Below, in pieces: positions 52,919 to 64,000 of a stretch of 64,000 nt of DNA. The DNA comes from Chrysomallon squamiferum (taxonomy: Eukaryota > Mollusca > Gastropoda > Neomphalida > Peltospiridae). Position 1 is the first letter of the stretch; every line of letters begins with the position of its first letter. The notes under the pieces are model-generated. The model did no database searches. It was not told the origin of the DNA and saw only the letters and a program-made list of their open reading frames with translations. The stretch spans positions 28,796,446 to 28,860,445 of the forward strand of contig CM022665.1 of assembly GCA_012295275.1 (NCBI GenBank). The letters are read 5' to 3'. Position numbers and translations under genes: made by a program.

Positions 52919-55153
52919 CTACGGAAATTTTCGCAACAAAAAGTCGGGGGAGGACGTTGAAGCGGAGCTTGCCCTGGGCGCCAGGAACCTTTGGGACGGC
53001 CCTGGCTCTTTGTATTCATATGTATCGTTATTTGTCAAATTAATATTATATGTCCTACCCACCCAAGACTGAATCCTGACGACAAAGGAAATAAAAGTTC
53101 CAAAAGCAAACAAGATACAGATAGGCACTAAAAAATCATAATCAGTTATTCTACCAACTAGGAGCCAGATCACGAATCCTACAATATTGAAAATTTGATG
53201 CAGAGCATAAAGTATATTGTAAACTGCAAAATGTTTGTTGCATTTCCAAAATGGTGGTCGTTTGTTCGTAAAACCGTTATATTCAAAATCAAGCTCAAAT
53301 CTCTGTAATGGAACCAGAGAATAGAGGAAAGGAATTGAAATCCACACAAACCAAGTGACAATGGTAGATTTGAATACAGGTGTTGACTTTACTGCATTAA
53401 AACCTCCATGCCTGCATCCAAGATAAACGCAGTTTATATCTCTACTTTGTTGCCGTGTTTTGTCACGTCGAATCAGAACTACAGTTGGAATCATCAGCAA
53501 AACGACTTGAATAGATATCACTAGCAAACCATATAAACCAAACGAGTAAAACGTACCTACATAAACAATAAATCTGGCCCACACTTCACCAAGACGACAT
53601 AAAATAAACATTGCTTTTGTTTTGAAAGAGATCGTTGAACTTAATCGGGCAAAATCAATGTTAGTTATGCCGATGGCCATTGATAACGATGACAATAGAG
53701 GTGAAGCAATATGTATAAAAGTACGAAACGAGAAGGACGTAATGTTTTGGCCAAACAGCACGTAAGTTTGAACTAAAGCTTGTGGGCCTCCTTCAAACAG
53801 ACCCTCTAACATTTCCATTAGTAAAAGTGACAGTGCATTGTAACTGTCCATGATTAAATATTTGTCAAACAGACGACAGATTTGCTGCCACACTTCTCCG
53901 AGTTGCAATGGAATCAATATAAGTCCAAGACGTTTCAGGCGCTGTTCTTTCCTTGTCTTAGGATGATCTCTCCGCCAGTATGCAAAGGAAACAGCACATC
54001 CAATCAGAGATGGGAAGATAATGAATACCGCAATCACAGGCCATAATACATTTCCTTCGTTACGATACGTTATTGTCTGGACAATGTCTGTTGCTATGTC
54101 AGCAATGAACATTAATGCGGAAATACCGATAAAAATCTTTTCCATTTTGCTCGGTATGCCGGCCATATGTTTTCTTAACAATTTCATTTCTTTAAGCGAT
54201 TTTTGAAAGTCATGCAGCTGTTCTGAATCATTACTGATTATACTCTTGAAGACCATGACAGGTTGTTCTAATGATGGTATGTTGATGTCTGAAAAATCTA
54301 TATTAATATATGATGTCTTAAGTAGAACTTCAAAAATTAATTCAGTTTCATCAAGCCATTTGTTAAAGTTCTTCTGCATAAGGTTCGACAGGATATTCTC
54401 CTCTGCAGTTAAAGCCTTCGAAAAGACATCAGTGACGTCACACAAAATTAAGAAAAATAGCATGAATATCTTGCTTTGTAATTTTTTAAAGACACTGGCC
54501 TCAATTGGACTTGCAGTAAAATACCTCTCCAAAAATTCATTAATTGTTAGATTTCCTTTTTTGTCTTTGAGCCATTTTATTATATCTTTAGGTGATATGT
54601 CGTTATCTGAACAGGGACTGGAAGTGATGGACATTGCAGAAGGAACATAAACACTGAGACCAACAGACATTTTGTCCATTCTTTTCAAGAGTTCATTTAC
54701 AACAGGGACAGTGTTTTGGTTTTCTGATGTTGAAATATCTTTGCTTGAGTATATTTTATCTGGATTGAAGTTAGCAGAATTTTGGAAATTATCTTCTTCA
54801 TTAACCAAACGTCCATCCTCGACATCTTTAGTTGTGTTCTCTGCTAAGCTACTTCTTGTTTTGAATACACATTGAAAAGTTTCATCTCTTTCAAAGTCAT
54901 TTTCTATTAAATTTCTGGGAGCAGGAAAATTACGATTTTCTGAGGCTTCTAAACTATTTTCTTTAGACTCTGTGTTCTGGTTCAGTATGCTTTGTTCTTT
55001 GTCCGTCAAATCCGCCTGTAGAACTTTTGAAAGAAATATCAAATCCGTCGCTGAGTCATAAACAGTTTCCTCGAGGCTTGACTGACTATATACAGACGTT
55101 GCTAACGATGTCGGAGCAGATATAAATATATCTTCTTCAGAATTGTACATCAT
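52919..55153 (-). CDS. XK-related (XKR) family membrane protein with long N-terminal extension
   Basis: A single uninterrupted frame of 744 codons. The XK-related core spans about residues 335-695 and has about eight to nine hydrophobic segments (near 340-360, 371-392, 440-460, 475-496, 513-535, 538-560, 597-615, 643-667, 672-693). Family hallmarks are ADIATDI (351-357), LGEVWQQICRLFDKYL (418-433) and the EMLEGLFEGGPQALVQTYVL block (447-466), equivalent to the Glu-x-x-Pro-Gln motif of XKR proteins. Characterised XKR proteins (for example XKR8 and CED-8) are plasma-membrane lipid scramblases activated in apoptosis. Residues 1-180 are acidic and Ser-rich; 187-335 look folded and include a hydrophobic stretch near 228-243. 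The C-terminus is Ser-rich. XKR8 is about 395 aa and XKR4 about 650, so this is long. The starting ATG pair at 55153 has no in-frame extension; the exact subfamily is unclear. Confidence 0.9.
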   Translation of the reverse strand: MMYNSEEDIFISAPTSLATSVYSQSSLEETVYDSATDLIFLSKVLQADLTDKEQSILNQNTESKENSLEASENRNFPAPRNLIENDFERDETFQCVFKTRSSLAENTTKDVEDGRLVNEEDNFQNSANFNPDKIYSSKDISTSENQNTVPVVNELLKRMDKMSVGLSVYVPSAMSITSSPCSDNDISPKDIIKWLKDKKGNLTINEFLERYFTASPIEASVFKKLQSKIFMLFFLILCDVTDVFSKALTAEENILSNLMQKNFNKWLDETELIFEVLLKTSYINIDFSDINIPSLEQPVMVFKSIISNDSEQLHDFQKSLKEMKLLRKHMAGIPSKMEKIFIGISALMFIADIATDIVQTITYRNEGNVLWPVIAVFIIFPSLIGCAVSFAYWRRDHPKTRKEQRLKRLGLILIPLQLGEVWQQICRLFDKYLIMDSYNALSLLLMEMLEGLFEGGPQALVQTYVLFGQNITSFSFRTFIHIASPLLSSLSMAIGITNIDFARLSSTISFKTKAMFILCRLGEVWARFIVYVGTFYSFGLYGLLVISIQVVLLMIPTVVLIRRDKTRQQSRDINCVYLGCRHGGFNAVKSTPVFKSTIVTWFVWISIPFLYSLVPLQRFELDFEYNGFTNKRPPFWKCNKHFAVYNILYALHQIFNIVGFVIWLLVGRITDYDFLVPICILFAFGTFISFVVRIQSWVGRTYNINLTNNDTYEYKEPGPSQRFLAPRASSASTSSPDFLLRKFP

Positions 55154-56189
55154 GTTTTCCTTTCAGTTGTCTTACGTGCAGTATAATTTGTAATTATGAT
55201 GTAATCCGATTACCAGCATCTAAAAAATAAAAAATAAAATAAAATAAAAAAAAAAAATAAAAATAAAAATAAAAAATAATAATAATAATCGAGGTGATGA
55301 AACTGGAATACCGTGTAACCTTGCAGAATTTGTCATCAACACCTAACAACATGCCCCAACAAAACTAATATATCAACAGCAGAGTAAATAAACAGAACCA
55401 GTACGCGAGATAACAGTCAAATCGACACAGATCTTGTCAAAATGATAAAAAAAAAAAAAAAATAAAACCTTAATGTTTTAAAGGCCATCGGCCAGCAACA
55501 TTTTTCTTTATCAAATTTACAGCCTAGTAAAAAATAGATGTACACAAAAACACACACAAGAAAACCTTCATGGTTAAAAATAGGTAGTTATGTAGGTCGA
55601 TAATGAATAAAAATATAAATATAATGGACATGGTCTGTAACCACAGTACAGGTATAATACAGGTAGAGAAATTATTTCAAGGAGTGATCGTTTTATCCAC
55701 AAGACTGTATAGAACCTAAGTAAGCAAAGAAAAAAAAAAAAAAAAAAAAACCCACTCCTCCAACTATATCCGAAATACGATACCACTTATTTTATTATCA
55801 TTATATTTAAATATTTATATAATTTTTATTTTTACGAAAAAAAAGCTTTACAATAAAACTAAAACACAGTTTAGCTTTTTGTTGTCATATGTTTTTTCAT
55901 GAACTATTTCATACATAAAAATGTACATAACTGAATAAATATAATAAATGCATACACACAGACAGACAGGTAGACAGGCAGAAAGGGGGTGGGTGGGAAA
56001 GCTTTGCTTTGTTTTCTGTCGTCCTGTTTTAATTAATAATGCACTTAAAAACAATTATAATAAGATTATAATGATAATGACTAACTAACTAATTAAATAA
56101 AAAGAAGAAATAACATATCTCCTTGGTCAAAAAGTATTACTCATTTACTGTACTTTGAAACAGATAGAGAGTGACAGTGACACAACAGC

Positions 56190-56244
<55 letters not shown>

Positions 56245-56389
56245 CAGAATTCGAACAACAAAATATTAAAAATCTGCAGATATACATGAAAAATAAATTG
56301 ACAGTTTACGTCGTTTTTCCCATTTTGTCCAAAAGACAACATAGCTTATTAGAAAGTAGTATCCCGCAGTACGTGGCTAGAAAACTGTC
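55154..56389. promoter_or_regulatory. Divergent intergenic region between XKR (minus) and ACBD3 (plus)
   Basis: 1.2 kb separates the two start codons. It holds A-rich tracts (55225-55290, 55446-55462, 55730-55751) and a (CA)n microsatellite at 56192-56240. The 50 bases before the ACBD3 ATG are CpG-containing (CCCGCAGTACGTGG). It must contain both promoters unless distal 5' UTR exons exist; no element could be pinned down. Confidence 0.45.
56192..56240. repeat. (CA)n microsatellite
   Basis: About 49 bases of CA, 150 bp upstream of the ACBD3 start codon. Confidence 0.95.
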
Positions 56390-58347
56390 ATGGCGGCGAC
56401 TGATGCGGTTGTCAACGGTCTAGAATCGTTGTCAGTGGAAGATTCTTCATCTCACAGTATTCTTGATCCTAAAACTGAAGACGAGCACTTAAAAAAATGG
56501 GGTTTTACCCTTGAGGAGCTTTACAAAATAGCACTGAAATTTTATAAAGGTATAAACGTGATTCTTAAAGCGAAAGGCATGTCGTCACGTCTGATCTATT
56601 TCATTATCATGATTATGATTGAGTTTTTGTTTAGATGTCTATTCCTAAATGGTCAAGAACGAGAATATTTCTGCTTTATTCGTCAGTTTGACATATAGTG
56701 ATAAAACTGCGATACATTTGAATGCAGGCAGCTAATAGTTATATATATGAAAGAAACAATTAACGTAAAACTTTTGAATGTAATTATAACCTTTACTTAT
56801 TTACTATGATTACAATTTACAGGACGGTTATTATAAAATTTGTATTGAAGCTGATTATTATACTTGCAATATAATTTATAAACTAGGTTTTAGATTTTCA
56901 GTGAATAAAATTTTGAGGTACTTCAGGTATATGTATATATTCTGACCTATATTAATTAAATAAAGTATGTTGAAACATTCATTATATTATAAGCATTTTT
57001 AAAAATAGAGTAGGGCAATCTCATCACAGGTTGATCTTGAATGGGTGAAATTACCATAAATTTCATTCCTTACTGGGTCAAAATCACTGTAAATTCCAAT
57101 TTGTTCTTGGTGAAATCACCATACATTTTATGTGCAGCTAAAAGCTTAAAAGGACTGTTTAAAATGATTATATTATTAAACTTGTTATCATTTAGTGCAA
57201 TGAAAGATATGCATATAACCAAAGTATATATATATTTGAATGCAAATGACAAGTGCCTATCAGGGAGCAATTGTTTTATACCCAAAACATCATTTGATGC
57301 TAATGACCAGATGTAAGATTATTAATCAAGCCTAACACTTATATAATATAAACAATGCTCCATTCATCTTACCAGCTTTTGACCACAATTTCTGAGGTCA
57401 TCATTATCAAGTGGAATAAAAGATTTTCATTTGACAAAACTGGTATGAACAGTTAATTAATGTGATCTGTAATAAAGAAAACTAATATATTTCTACTAGT
57501 TTGTACAGAATTCCTGGAAATGAAATATTTCTTGTAATTTTTTAATTTCTGGACCTTTTCATGTTACTATATGTGCTAAAAATCGGAACACAGAAGAAAC
57601 AAAGTAAATAAAAATATTAAAAACATGCACTAAATTAGAAGTTTATGCATTAATGTGTTGCACATAAAATATATATGGTGATTTTGACCACACTAAGATC
57701 ACCACACATTTAAAAGAAGCAAGATTTCTCATATTTCAGTTATCTTAAAACATCTTGTAAACATGTAGTTTTATCTCTTGCATCTTTAAAATATCATTTT
57801 GACATTCTAACCACTTTATAACTTATTTATGTATTTTTTGAAGTTTGATTTAAAAAACCAGAAACAAGCAAAAATCCATCAGAAACTAATCCATATTAAC
57901 TCTGTTGTACTGAAACAAAATTGTAAATTATAACATATATTTTTAGAGAAAGAAGGTAAAGCACTTCAGATTAGTTATAAAGATAAACTGAAGCTTGTGG
58001 CATACACAAAACAAGTGACCTATGGAAAATTCAGAACTGATGTGTCACCTGATGTTGGTTTCCTTGATGTCGTTGGCAATGACAGAAGGTTTGTGAAGAT
58101 CTCTCTCTTAGTACTATCTTACTAACACCCTGTAAGATTTCTTTTAATCTGTTACATTATTGTGTAAACCTGCTGTATTTTTATTGTATGGTTTGAATAA
58201 TATTTGTTGTCATTTATATTAGAATACTTTATGGATGATGCACACATAGATGGGCCTTGTAGCAGTACAGTGATAACTGTTGAAAAATTGTTGACTGTAC
58301 AGTTTAATGAATAAGCTTAAAGTACTAATTACTATGATTTTATGTAT

Positions 58348-58390
<43 letters not shown>

Positions 58391-60241
58391 TGTTATTTTA
58401 TTTATTTATTTTTTGTTTGTTTGTCATTTAAAACATTTCACAAAATTATCAGTAAGACAAATGTTTTGTTGCTGTGTTCAGAATTATTCAAATTATAATT
58501 TTGTTTGTTGGTTTTGTATTAGAACTGATCCTTGTGAATGGTAAGTATTAGTTGAGGTTTTAATTTATTTATTTTTTGTTAAGTTATTCCTTCTCCTTTT
58601 GATTTTTGTGTAAACTACATTTGTATATGTATATGTATATATACTATTACCAGTATTTGTTACTGTTTATAAAATATTGCATCTTTGTTTTTTATTTTTC
58701 TAGTGTTACCGTGTATTTGTTTTGCAGATAATATAGTGATTTGTAATCTTAGATTATTTTAGTTCGCACAATTTCAACAAAATGTACAAAAATATATGTC
58801 TGTGAGTTGCACATAACTGTATAGTAAAATCTTCATGTTCTATACATTATTCTTTTTTTTCACATTTTATTTTTTGTTGGGTGGGAGATGGGGTAAAATT
58901 TCAATTGTTATATACTTAAAGCTTTCACAAATTTTATTGTAACATCTCAGAAACATAATAAATTAAGTTTCATTTAATACAAAATAATTTTAATAATTAT
59001 TTCAAAAGCTGTTTCTGCACTTTCTTTGAAAACAAATAATTTTAGTACTTTACATATATTTATAAGTTGTATTTTGGAAATTTACATTTATACTCATTGG
59101 TAAAGCAAAATTCTACTTTTATTTTGTAAGTTAACCACTATATTTTATTATTTACATTTTGTGTTTCTATATATTTTGTTAGTTATAACTGTTGTTGTTA
59201 TTTTTGATGGAGTACAAGCATGGTAATGCAAAAGCTACATGAATTTGTTGTTTTTAAATTTACACATTTATAAATTAATAGAACAACAGCAATAAGATAT
59301 TTGTGTATGTATAATTTTGAATTTAAACACCAAATATGTGAGAAATATTCTGGTCTAATTTCTTTGTAAAAAGATTGTTGCATCTTTGTTATGTTTGGTA
59401 TTTTGAGTTTGAGTATTTTGAGGACAGCAACAAATATATTGTCAATTTTGTTATTGTAGTTATCCTGTCATGAAAAACAGTTTTCACTAATTCCAGATTT
59501 TTTAATTTCTTTTAATTTTTTTAATTTTTAATTTTTAATTTTTTTTACATATATACATATACATACTGACGTATTTTATTCATACAAGCATTTAGAATTT
59601 TCTTTAACAGTGCCCATGTTATGTTATGTTATTCTTTTATCTGTTGTGAAGAAAGTATGTAAATTAGTTTAAAATATTCAGACTGAATAGCCTGAATGTT
59701 ATATTTTGAAGTGATTATTTTATGTACTTCTAATGATTGTGTTATGATGAGTCAAAACTAATTCTCTAAGTTTATACATTTGTTTTAAGCCTGAAGTATT
59801 AAATGACTGTTATTTCCATGAAAAGGACTTCATAAAAATTAATTTAATTATATTGATCTGAAATAGGTTTTGCAACTTCATCACAGTGGAACAAAACATA
59901 TTTTTGTATTTGCCATCAATTTTCATAAAAAACATTTATTGTTCTTATTTGTAATATAGCGATAAAAAAATAATACTATAATAAATATTAATATTTCTAG
60001 TTACATTCTGATAATTCAATTTAGAAATATTTTGTAGCTCTGTCTATGGGTGGAGTAAATTAACGTTAAATTTGTTTTAGTTAAAAACATTAAATATTAG
60101 ATAGAACATTTTCTTTTAAATTTCTTATAATAGATTAAATGGACTAAAATATAAACATTTTAATTTATACTGCATCGTTACAAAACTAAATTATTTAAAC
60201 AAATTATTCTGAAATGAAATCCATAACCAATTTAAATAATT

Positions 60242-60278
<37 letters not shown>

Positions 60279-63200
60279 TCATTATATGTATGTATGTTTG
60301 ATAGAATTAATGAATTTGTGGAAATAACATGTTTTTTCTTGTTTAATGTACAGTGTTCATTATAATATGTATAACACAGTGCAGCAAAAATACAGTATTC
60401 TAATTTGAATATTTATGAAAATAGATACTAATTATTTGAATTATGTTGTATTACAACTTTAATGTTAAAGGAATTATAATAATTTAATATAATTTATAGT
60501 ATAAAAAACAAAGCCCCAAAACCCCCAAACAAAAGAAAATAACAACTATCATTCTTTCTGTATTACACATTTCAATTTGTAGATCATTTGTATATCATGA
60601 AAAATAAATTATTAGCTGTAACAATCATTGTGGTATTGATAAAATTTTAAAATGGAATAACAGCCTGGAGTTAATAACTGAATATATTTATTTAAAAAAA
60701 AAAATGTACTGAGATGAGCAACTTTGTATTTCAGGCAAGCATGGCAGTCACTGGGGGACATGTCCAGGGAGAGTGCAATGGCTGAATTAGTGAAACATCT
60801 CGACAGTATCTGTAGTCTATTTAAACCATTTGTTGAGGCCCACAAGACTGAGCGAGACGAAAAGATAAAACGAGAGTACGATAATTAATTTATTGATGTT
60901 GTACAGTTACATTTTACTGACAACATACTTATTGTATTTTGTTTGAACAGTTACAAAAAAAAAAAAAAAACTTTTTTATTTCTATTTATCACACAGACAC
61001 TCACACACTGACACATGCATACTTAAACAGTTTTTACTAAGTTTGAGTTTTTCATTGATCCACAGCCTGTTAGAAAACTTGGCCAAATCAGTGTGTTTTT
61101 GGTTTTTTAGTTATGATATTTATTTTATAATGTCTGTTATGATCTCTAATGTACTGTTAATAACTCAGAAGCTAATACATTAGAATGACTGAAACAATCC
61201 CTTTTAATTCATGTGTCATGTAGTTATTGATTAAAGTTATGTGGCAGTAGTATACATAATACACATATTAGTTTTTATTAATTTAATGTTTTTATAGGAA
61301 AGAGGAAGCAGAAAAACGGCGCCAGGAAGCTGAGGAACGTGAGCACAAACTTTTAGAAGAGCAAGCCAAACTGCAGCAGGAGGCAGAAAGAAAACGACAG
61401 ATGGAGCAAGAGTAAGTTATCTATTTTTTTTTTTTTTTTTTTTTTTAAATTTACACTCTCATTAAAACAACTAAAATATTCCTTTAGCAATAATAACAAA
61501 CAGACTAAACATATTTTGTATTTTTCAAAGTGTTATTTCGTTATAATGTCCATACTGGTTAAAACTGTTTGAGAGAATGAGTAGGTCATGTCATGTTGAC
61601 AGTGTGATAGAGCTATTTTTAAAAACTATTTTTAAAGTAATATACTTTCCCTTTAAACATGAACATGCTAGCTTTAAGGTTATTTTATCATACAAAGTTT
61701 AAAACCACCAAAGTAAATGTTACTGTTTTCAGAATGCAGATCCGGATGGCACTTAACCAACAAACAGCTCAGCAGTTCAGACAGTATGCAGAACAGCAAT
61801 ATCCAGGCAATGCACAGATGGTAATTTAATTATTTTATTTCCAGTAAACACAGTTATATATATCATGATAAACTAAACAAAACATCAAAGTTCTGAATCA
61901 GTGTTGACAAAAATCATTTTGTATATAGCAGTATTAAAAATATGTGATATCTCCTCATGTAACAGGGAACTGTCTTTCATTTCTATATATATATCATTAT
62001 ATGAAATGATACTGATTAAAAAAAAAAATGTCCTTATTTAATGACTTGTTGTTTATTGATAAATACCACTGAACAAATAAAATATGTTTGCAAAATATGC
62101 AAAATATATTTAAACTATTTTGTCATCTTTAAATAAACTTTAATCTGTCTGATTACAGCAGGAAGAATTGATTCGTCAGCTACAGGAGCAGCACTTTCAG
62201 CAGTACATGCAGCAGATCTACCAGCAGCAGCTGCTTCACCAACAGCAACAGCTGCAGCAGATACAGGCAGTGAACAATTCAGGAAAGACCCCTCAGAATT
62301 TGCAGAATGCAGGACCAGGTGTGCAAAATGGTCCTTTGGCTGGCTCACCACAGAAACAAGTGAGTCACGGAAATGAGTCGTCAGAAATCAAGACTGATGA
62401 AACACAAGGTAATTTTTTAAACTAATATTTTATTTTATATACATAATAATTTGCAGTTTCTTGATGCAAATGTCCATATGCAGACTAGGTTTTCATAGTA
62501 CATCCCATTTCATTTCATTTTGCAGATAACTGATTGAACTTAAAAACATTTATGAAACTTATTTAAATTAAAACTATTTTTTACCATAATACCCAATTTT
62601 ATGATATATTAAAAAAAAGGTGAATAACGGTAAATGTTGTCCTTCGTGTAGTCTGATATCTTACAACAGATATATTTTTAAAAAGAAAAATGAAAAATGA
62701 AGCAAAGTAATTGGATTATTAGCAATGAGAAAAAATGAACAAGCACAATTAATAGTTTAATTTTTTAAATTGCTGACAACCTTCATTCTTATAAATATTA
62801 TTGTTTGTTTCTCAGCAGTGTTTTCATTTGAATTTTAATTAACTGATTTTAACAAAATATCTGCCCTATTAACCAGTATGATTTTATTAGATAATAATAA
62901 GTGAAATAAATTTTTCAACAGACTAGAGAGTAAAAACATACTTTTGGTAAACCAGGATTGATTGGAATGGAAACAGCTAGAATCTAATCATAAAGCATAC
63001 CGATAGCAATTACAATGGCATCGTACCCCAAACATAGAAATGATAAAATATTGATTACAATCATATTGAAAATAAATTCAGAAATTAAAAAATGTGCAGT
63101 ATGTTACTTATGTGACTGTGATAAAAAAACGTTTATGACCGATTTAATTTACATAGTACTGTAGATGTGTAATGAAAAGGTAATCTGCTTTGTGTGTGTA

Positions 63201-63505
63201 TATGTGTGTGTGTGTTTATGTATTTATATATTTATATTACTGTGTATGTATGTATTTAAATCTTACTGTAATATTAATTTTCCAACATTTTTTCCAAACC
63301 TGACACATCAGTGTACTGTCTCTGGTATTTTATAAATATATGTTATACTCGATTGGTGTATGCTATTTTAGCAGTGGACACAACTTCAGTGCCCAAACTT
63401 ATGCCAGCATCGTTATGGACACGTAAAGATGTGACTGAGTTTAAGAACAGTGTACGACACATTAAAGAAAATGTGATCAAAATTTCATCTCTGGCCACAG
63501 CAACA
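56390..63505 (+). CDS. ACBD3: ACBD3/GCP60-type Golgi acyl-CoA-binding adaptor, first seven coding exons
   Basis: Exons 56390-56549, 57947-58088, 60735-60875, 61298-61411, 61733-61820, 62159-62408 and 63372-63505 give 343 codons in one frame; all introns are GT-AG. The start ATGGCGGCG is the first ATG of the frame and has a good context. Residues about 40-130 are an acyl-CoA-binding domain (KWGFTLEELYKIALKFYK, LKLVAYTKQVTYG, PDVGFLDVVGNDRRQAW). Residues 140-190 are a Glu/Lys/Arg-rich coiled coil. Then come NQQTAQQFRQYAEQQYPGN, LIRQLQEQHFQQYMQQIYQ and a Gln-rich run. The last exon starts the GOLD region (PASLWTRKDVTEFK). Vertebrate ACBD3 is a Golgi adaptor binding giantin, PI4KB and PKA components. 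The rest of the GOLD domain is past the window end. Confidence 0.95.
56550..60734 (+). other. ACBD3 introns 1 and 2
   Basis: AT-rich non-coding sequence around the exon at 57947-58088. It includes a TTTA-type microsatellite at 58340-58410, A/T-rich low complexity near 59500-59560 and an A-run/(TA)n tract at 60242-60279. No other exon recognised. Confidence 0.7.
58340..58410. repeat. (TTTA)n microsatellite
   Basis: About 17 TTTA-type units with one GTTA interruption, in ACBD3 intron 2. Confidence 0.95.
60876..63371 (+). other. ACBD3 introns 3 to 6
   Basis: Introns at 60876-61297, 61412-61732, 61821-62158 and 62409-63371. They hold a T-run at 61422-61446 and TG/TATG repeats at 63191-63255. 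Nothing else seen. Confidence 0.7.
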
Positions 63506-64000
63506 GTGAGTTGGATTCAGATATACCTGGAAATCATTGGTGCCATCATGTGTACTCTTGTGTTGTTTCTTTGGTTGTGGTCAGTGTCAGACTAAATGCA
63601 TGGTGATGAGGACTGATTCAATGTTAAAAATAATTGTTCATATAACGGGTGATTTTATTCTAATTTTAGTGGTAAATAATAAAAAAGGGTAATTGTAAAT
63701 AGGTGATGTATGTTTCAAACATCTTGGAAAATGAGTAGCAAATTGGTAAAATATGAGTTAAATAATAAGCAATATACAAATTTAATTAATAAGTGATTTC
63801 CAAATTTAAATATTGAATAAATGTGACTATCTGTATATCTATTAAAAAAATATTTTAAAACAATATTTTATTAGTACATCTTGTTTGTGTAAGATGAATG
63901 TTACACCATGAAGAGAAAATATAAATTATCCACTTGGTAAATTTAATGAGTTTTGGGAGAGAATTTAAAATTACATTATTTTTTGTTGTAAATCAGTCCA
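63506..64000 (+). other. Start of ACBD3 intron 7 (runs off the window)
   Basis: Begins with GTGAGT after codon 343. An open frame runs on to 63595, but its sequence becomes hydrophobic and unlike the GOLD domain, so it is read as intron. AT-rich, no exon seen. Confidence 0.65.

Noticed and set aside
62115-62351. Ala/Val-rich minus-strand open frame
   Set aside because: It is the antisense shadow of the CAG/CAA-rich exon of ACBD3.
63506-63595. Extension of the last ACBD3 exon to the TAA at 63595
   Set aside because: A GTGAGT donor lies at 63506, and the following residues (a Leu/Ile/Val-rich stretch) do not resemble the GOLD domain expected there, although an intron-retained short form cannot be excluded.

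Overview
Eukaryotic (metazoan) genomic DNA: AT-rich, intron-rich, full of simple repeats, with spliced genes and no bacterial gene organisation. The protein families (CEP170, OTUB1, an XK-related protein, ACBD3) and the style of the introns, microsatellites and decayed non-LTR retrotransposon suggest an invertebrate, most likely a lophotrochozoan such as a mollusc. The species cannot be fixed from this sequence alone.

Layout. (1) 1-34.5 kb, plus strand: the 3' thirteen coding exons of a CEP170 orthologue (centrosomal/microtubule FHA protein; stop at 31898) and a long, repeat-rich 3' UTR region. The exons encoding the start of the FHA domain were not found and probably lie upstream of the window. 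Its FHA exon is joined to the next exon by what reads as a U12-type AT-AC intron. An 8.8-kb intron holds two long imperfect palindromes. (2) 35.68-39.11 kb, minus strand: a small multi-exon gene assembled by hand from splice sites and reading phase, encoding a ~170-residue helical/coiled-coil protein that I do not recognise. (3) 39.54-41.76 kb: a decayed LINE-type element. (4) 43.2-50.05 kb, minus strand: a complete 8-exon OTUB1 deubiquitinase gene (263 aa) with its Asp-Cys-His catalytic set intact. (5) 50.47-52.02 kb: a tandem array of ~285-bp units interrupted by an 87-bp segment also found in OTUB1 intron 1. (6) 52.92-55.15 kb, minus strand: an uninterrupted 744-codon gene for an XK-related (XKR) membrane protein with a ~330-residue N-terminal extension. 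(7) 56.39 kb to the window end, plus strand: the first seven coding exons of ACBD3/GCP60 (acyl-CoA-binding domain, charged coiled coil, Gln-rich stretch, start of the GOLD region); the rest of the GOLD domain lies beyond the window.

The genes do not form an operon or an obvious shared pathway: a centrosome protein, a ubiquitin protease, a lipid-scramblase-like membrane protein and a Golgi adaptor are simply neighbours. XKR and ACBD3 are head-to-head across 1.2 kb. The points most worth checking are the unannotated coiled-coil gene, the AT-AC intron, the two palindromic elements, the repeated 3' UTR motif of CEP170, the satellite with its shared 87-bp insert, and the N-terminal region of the XKR protein.
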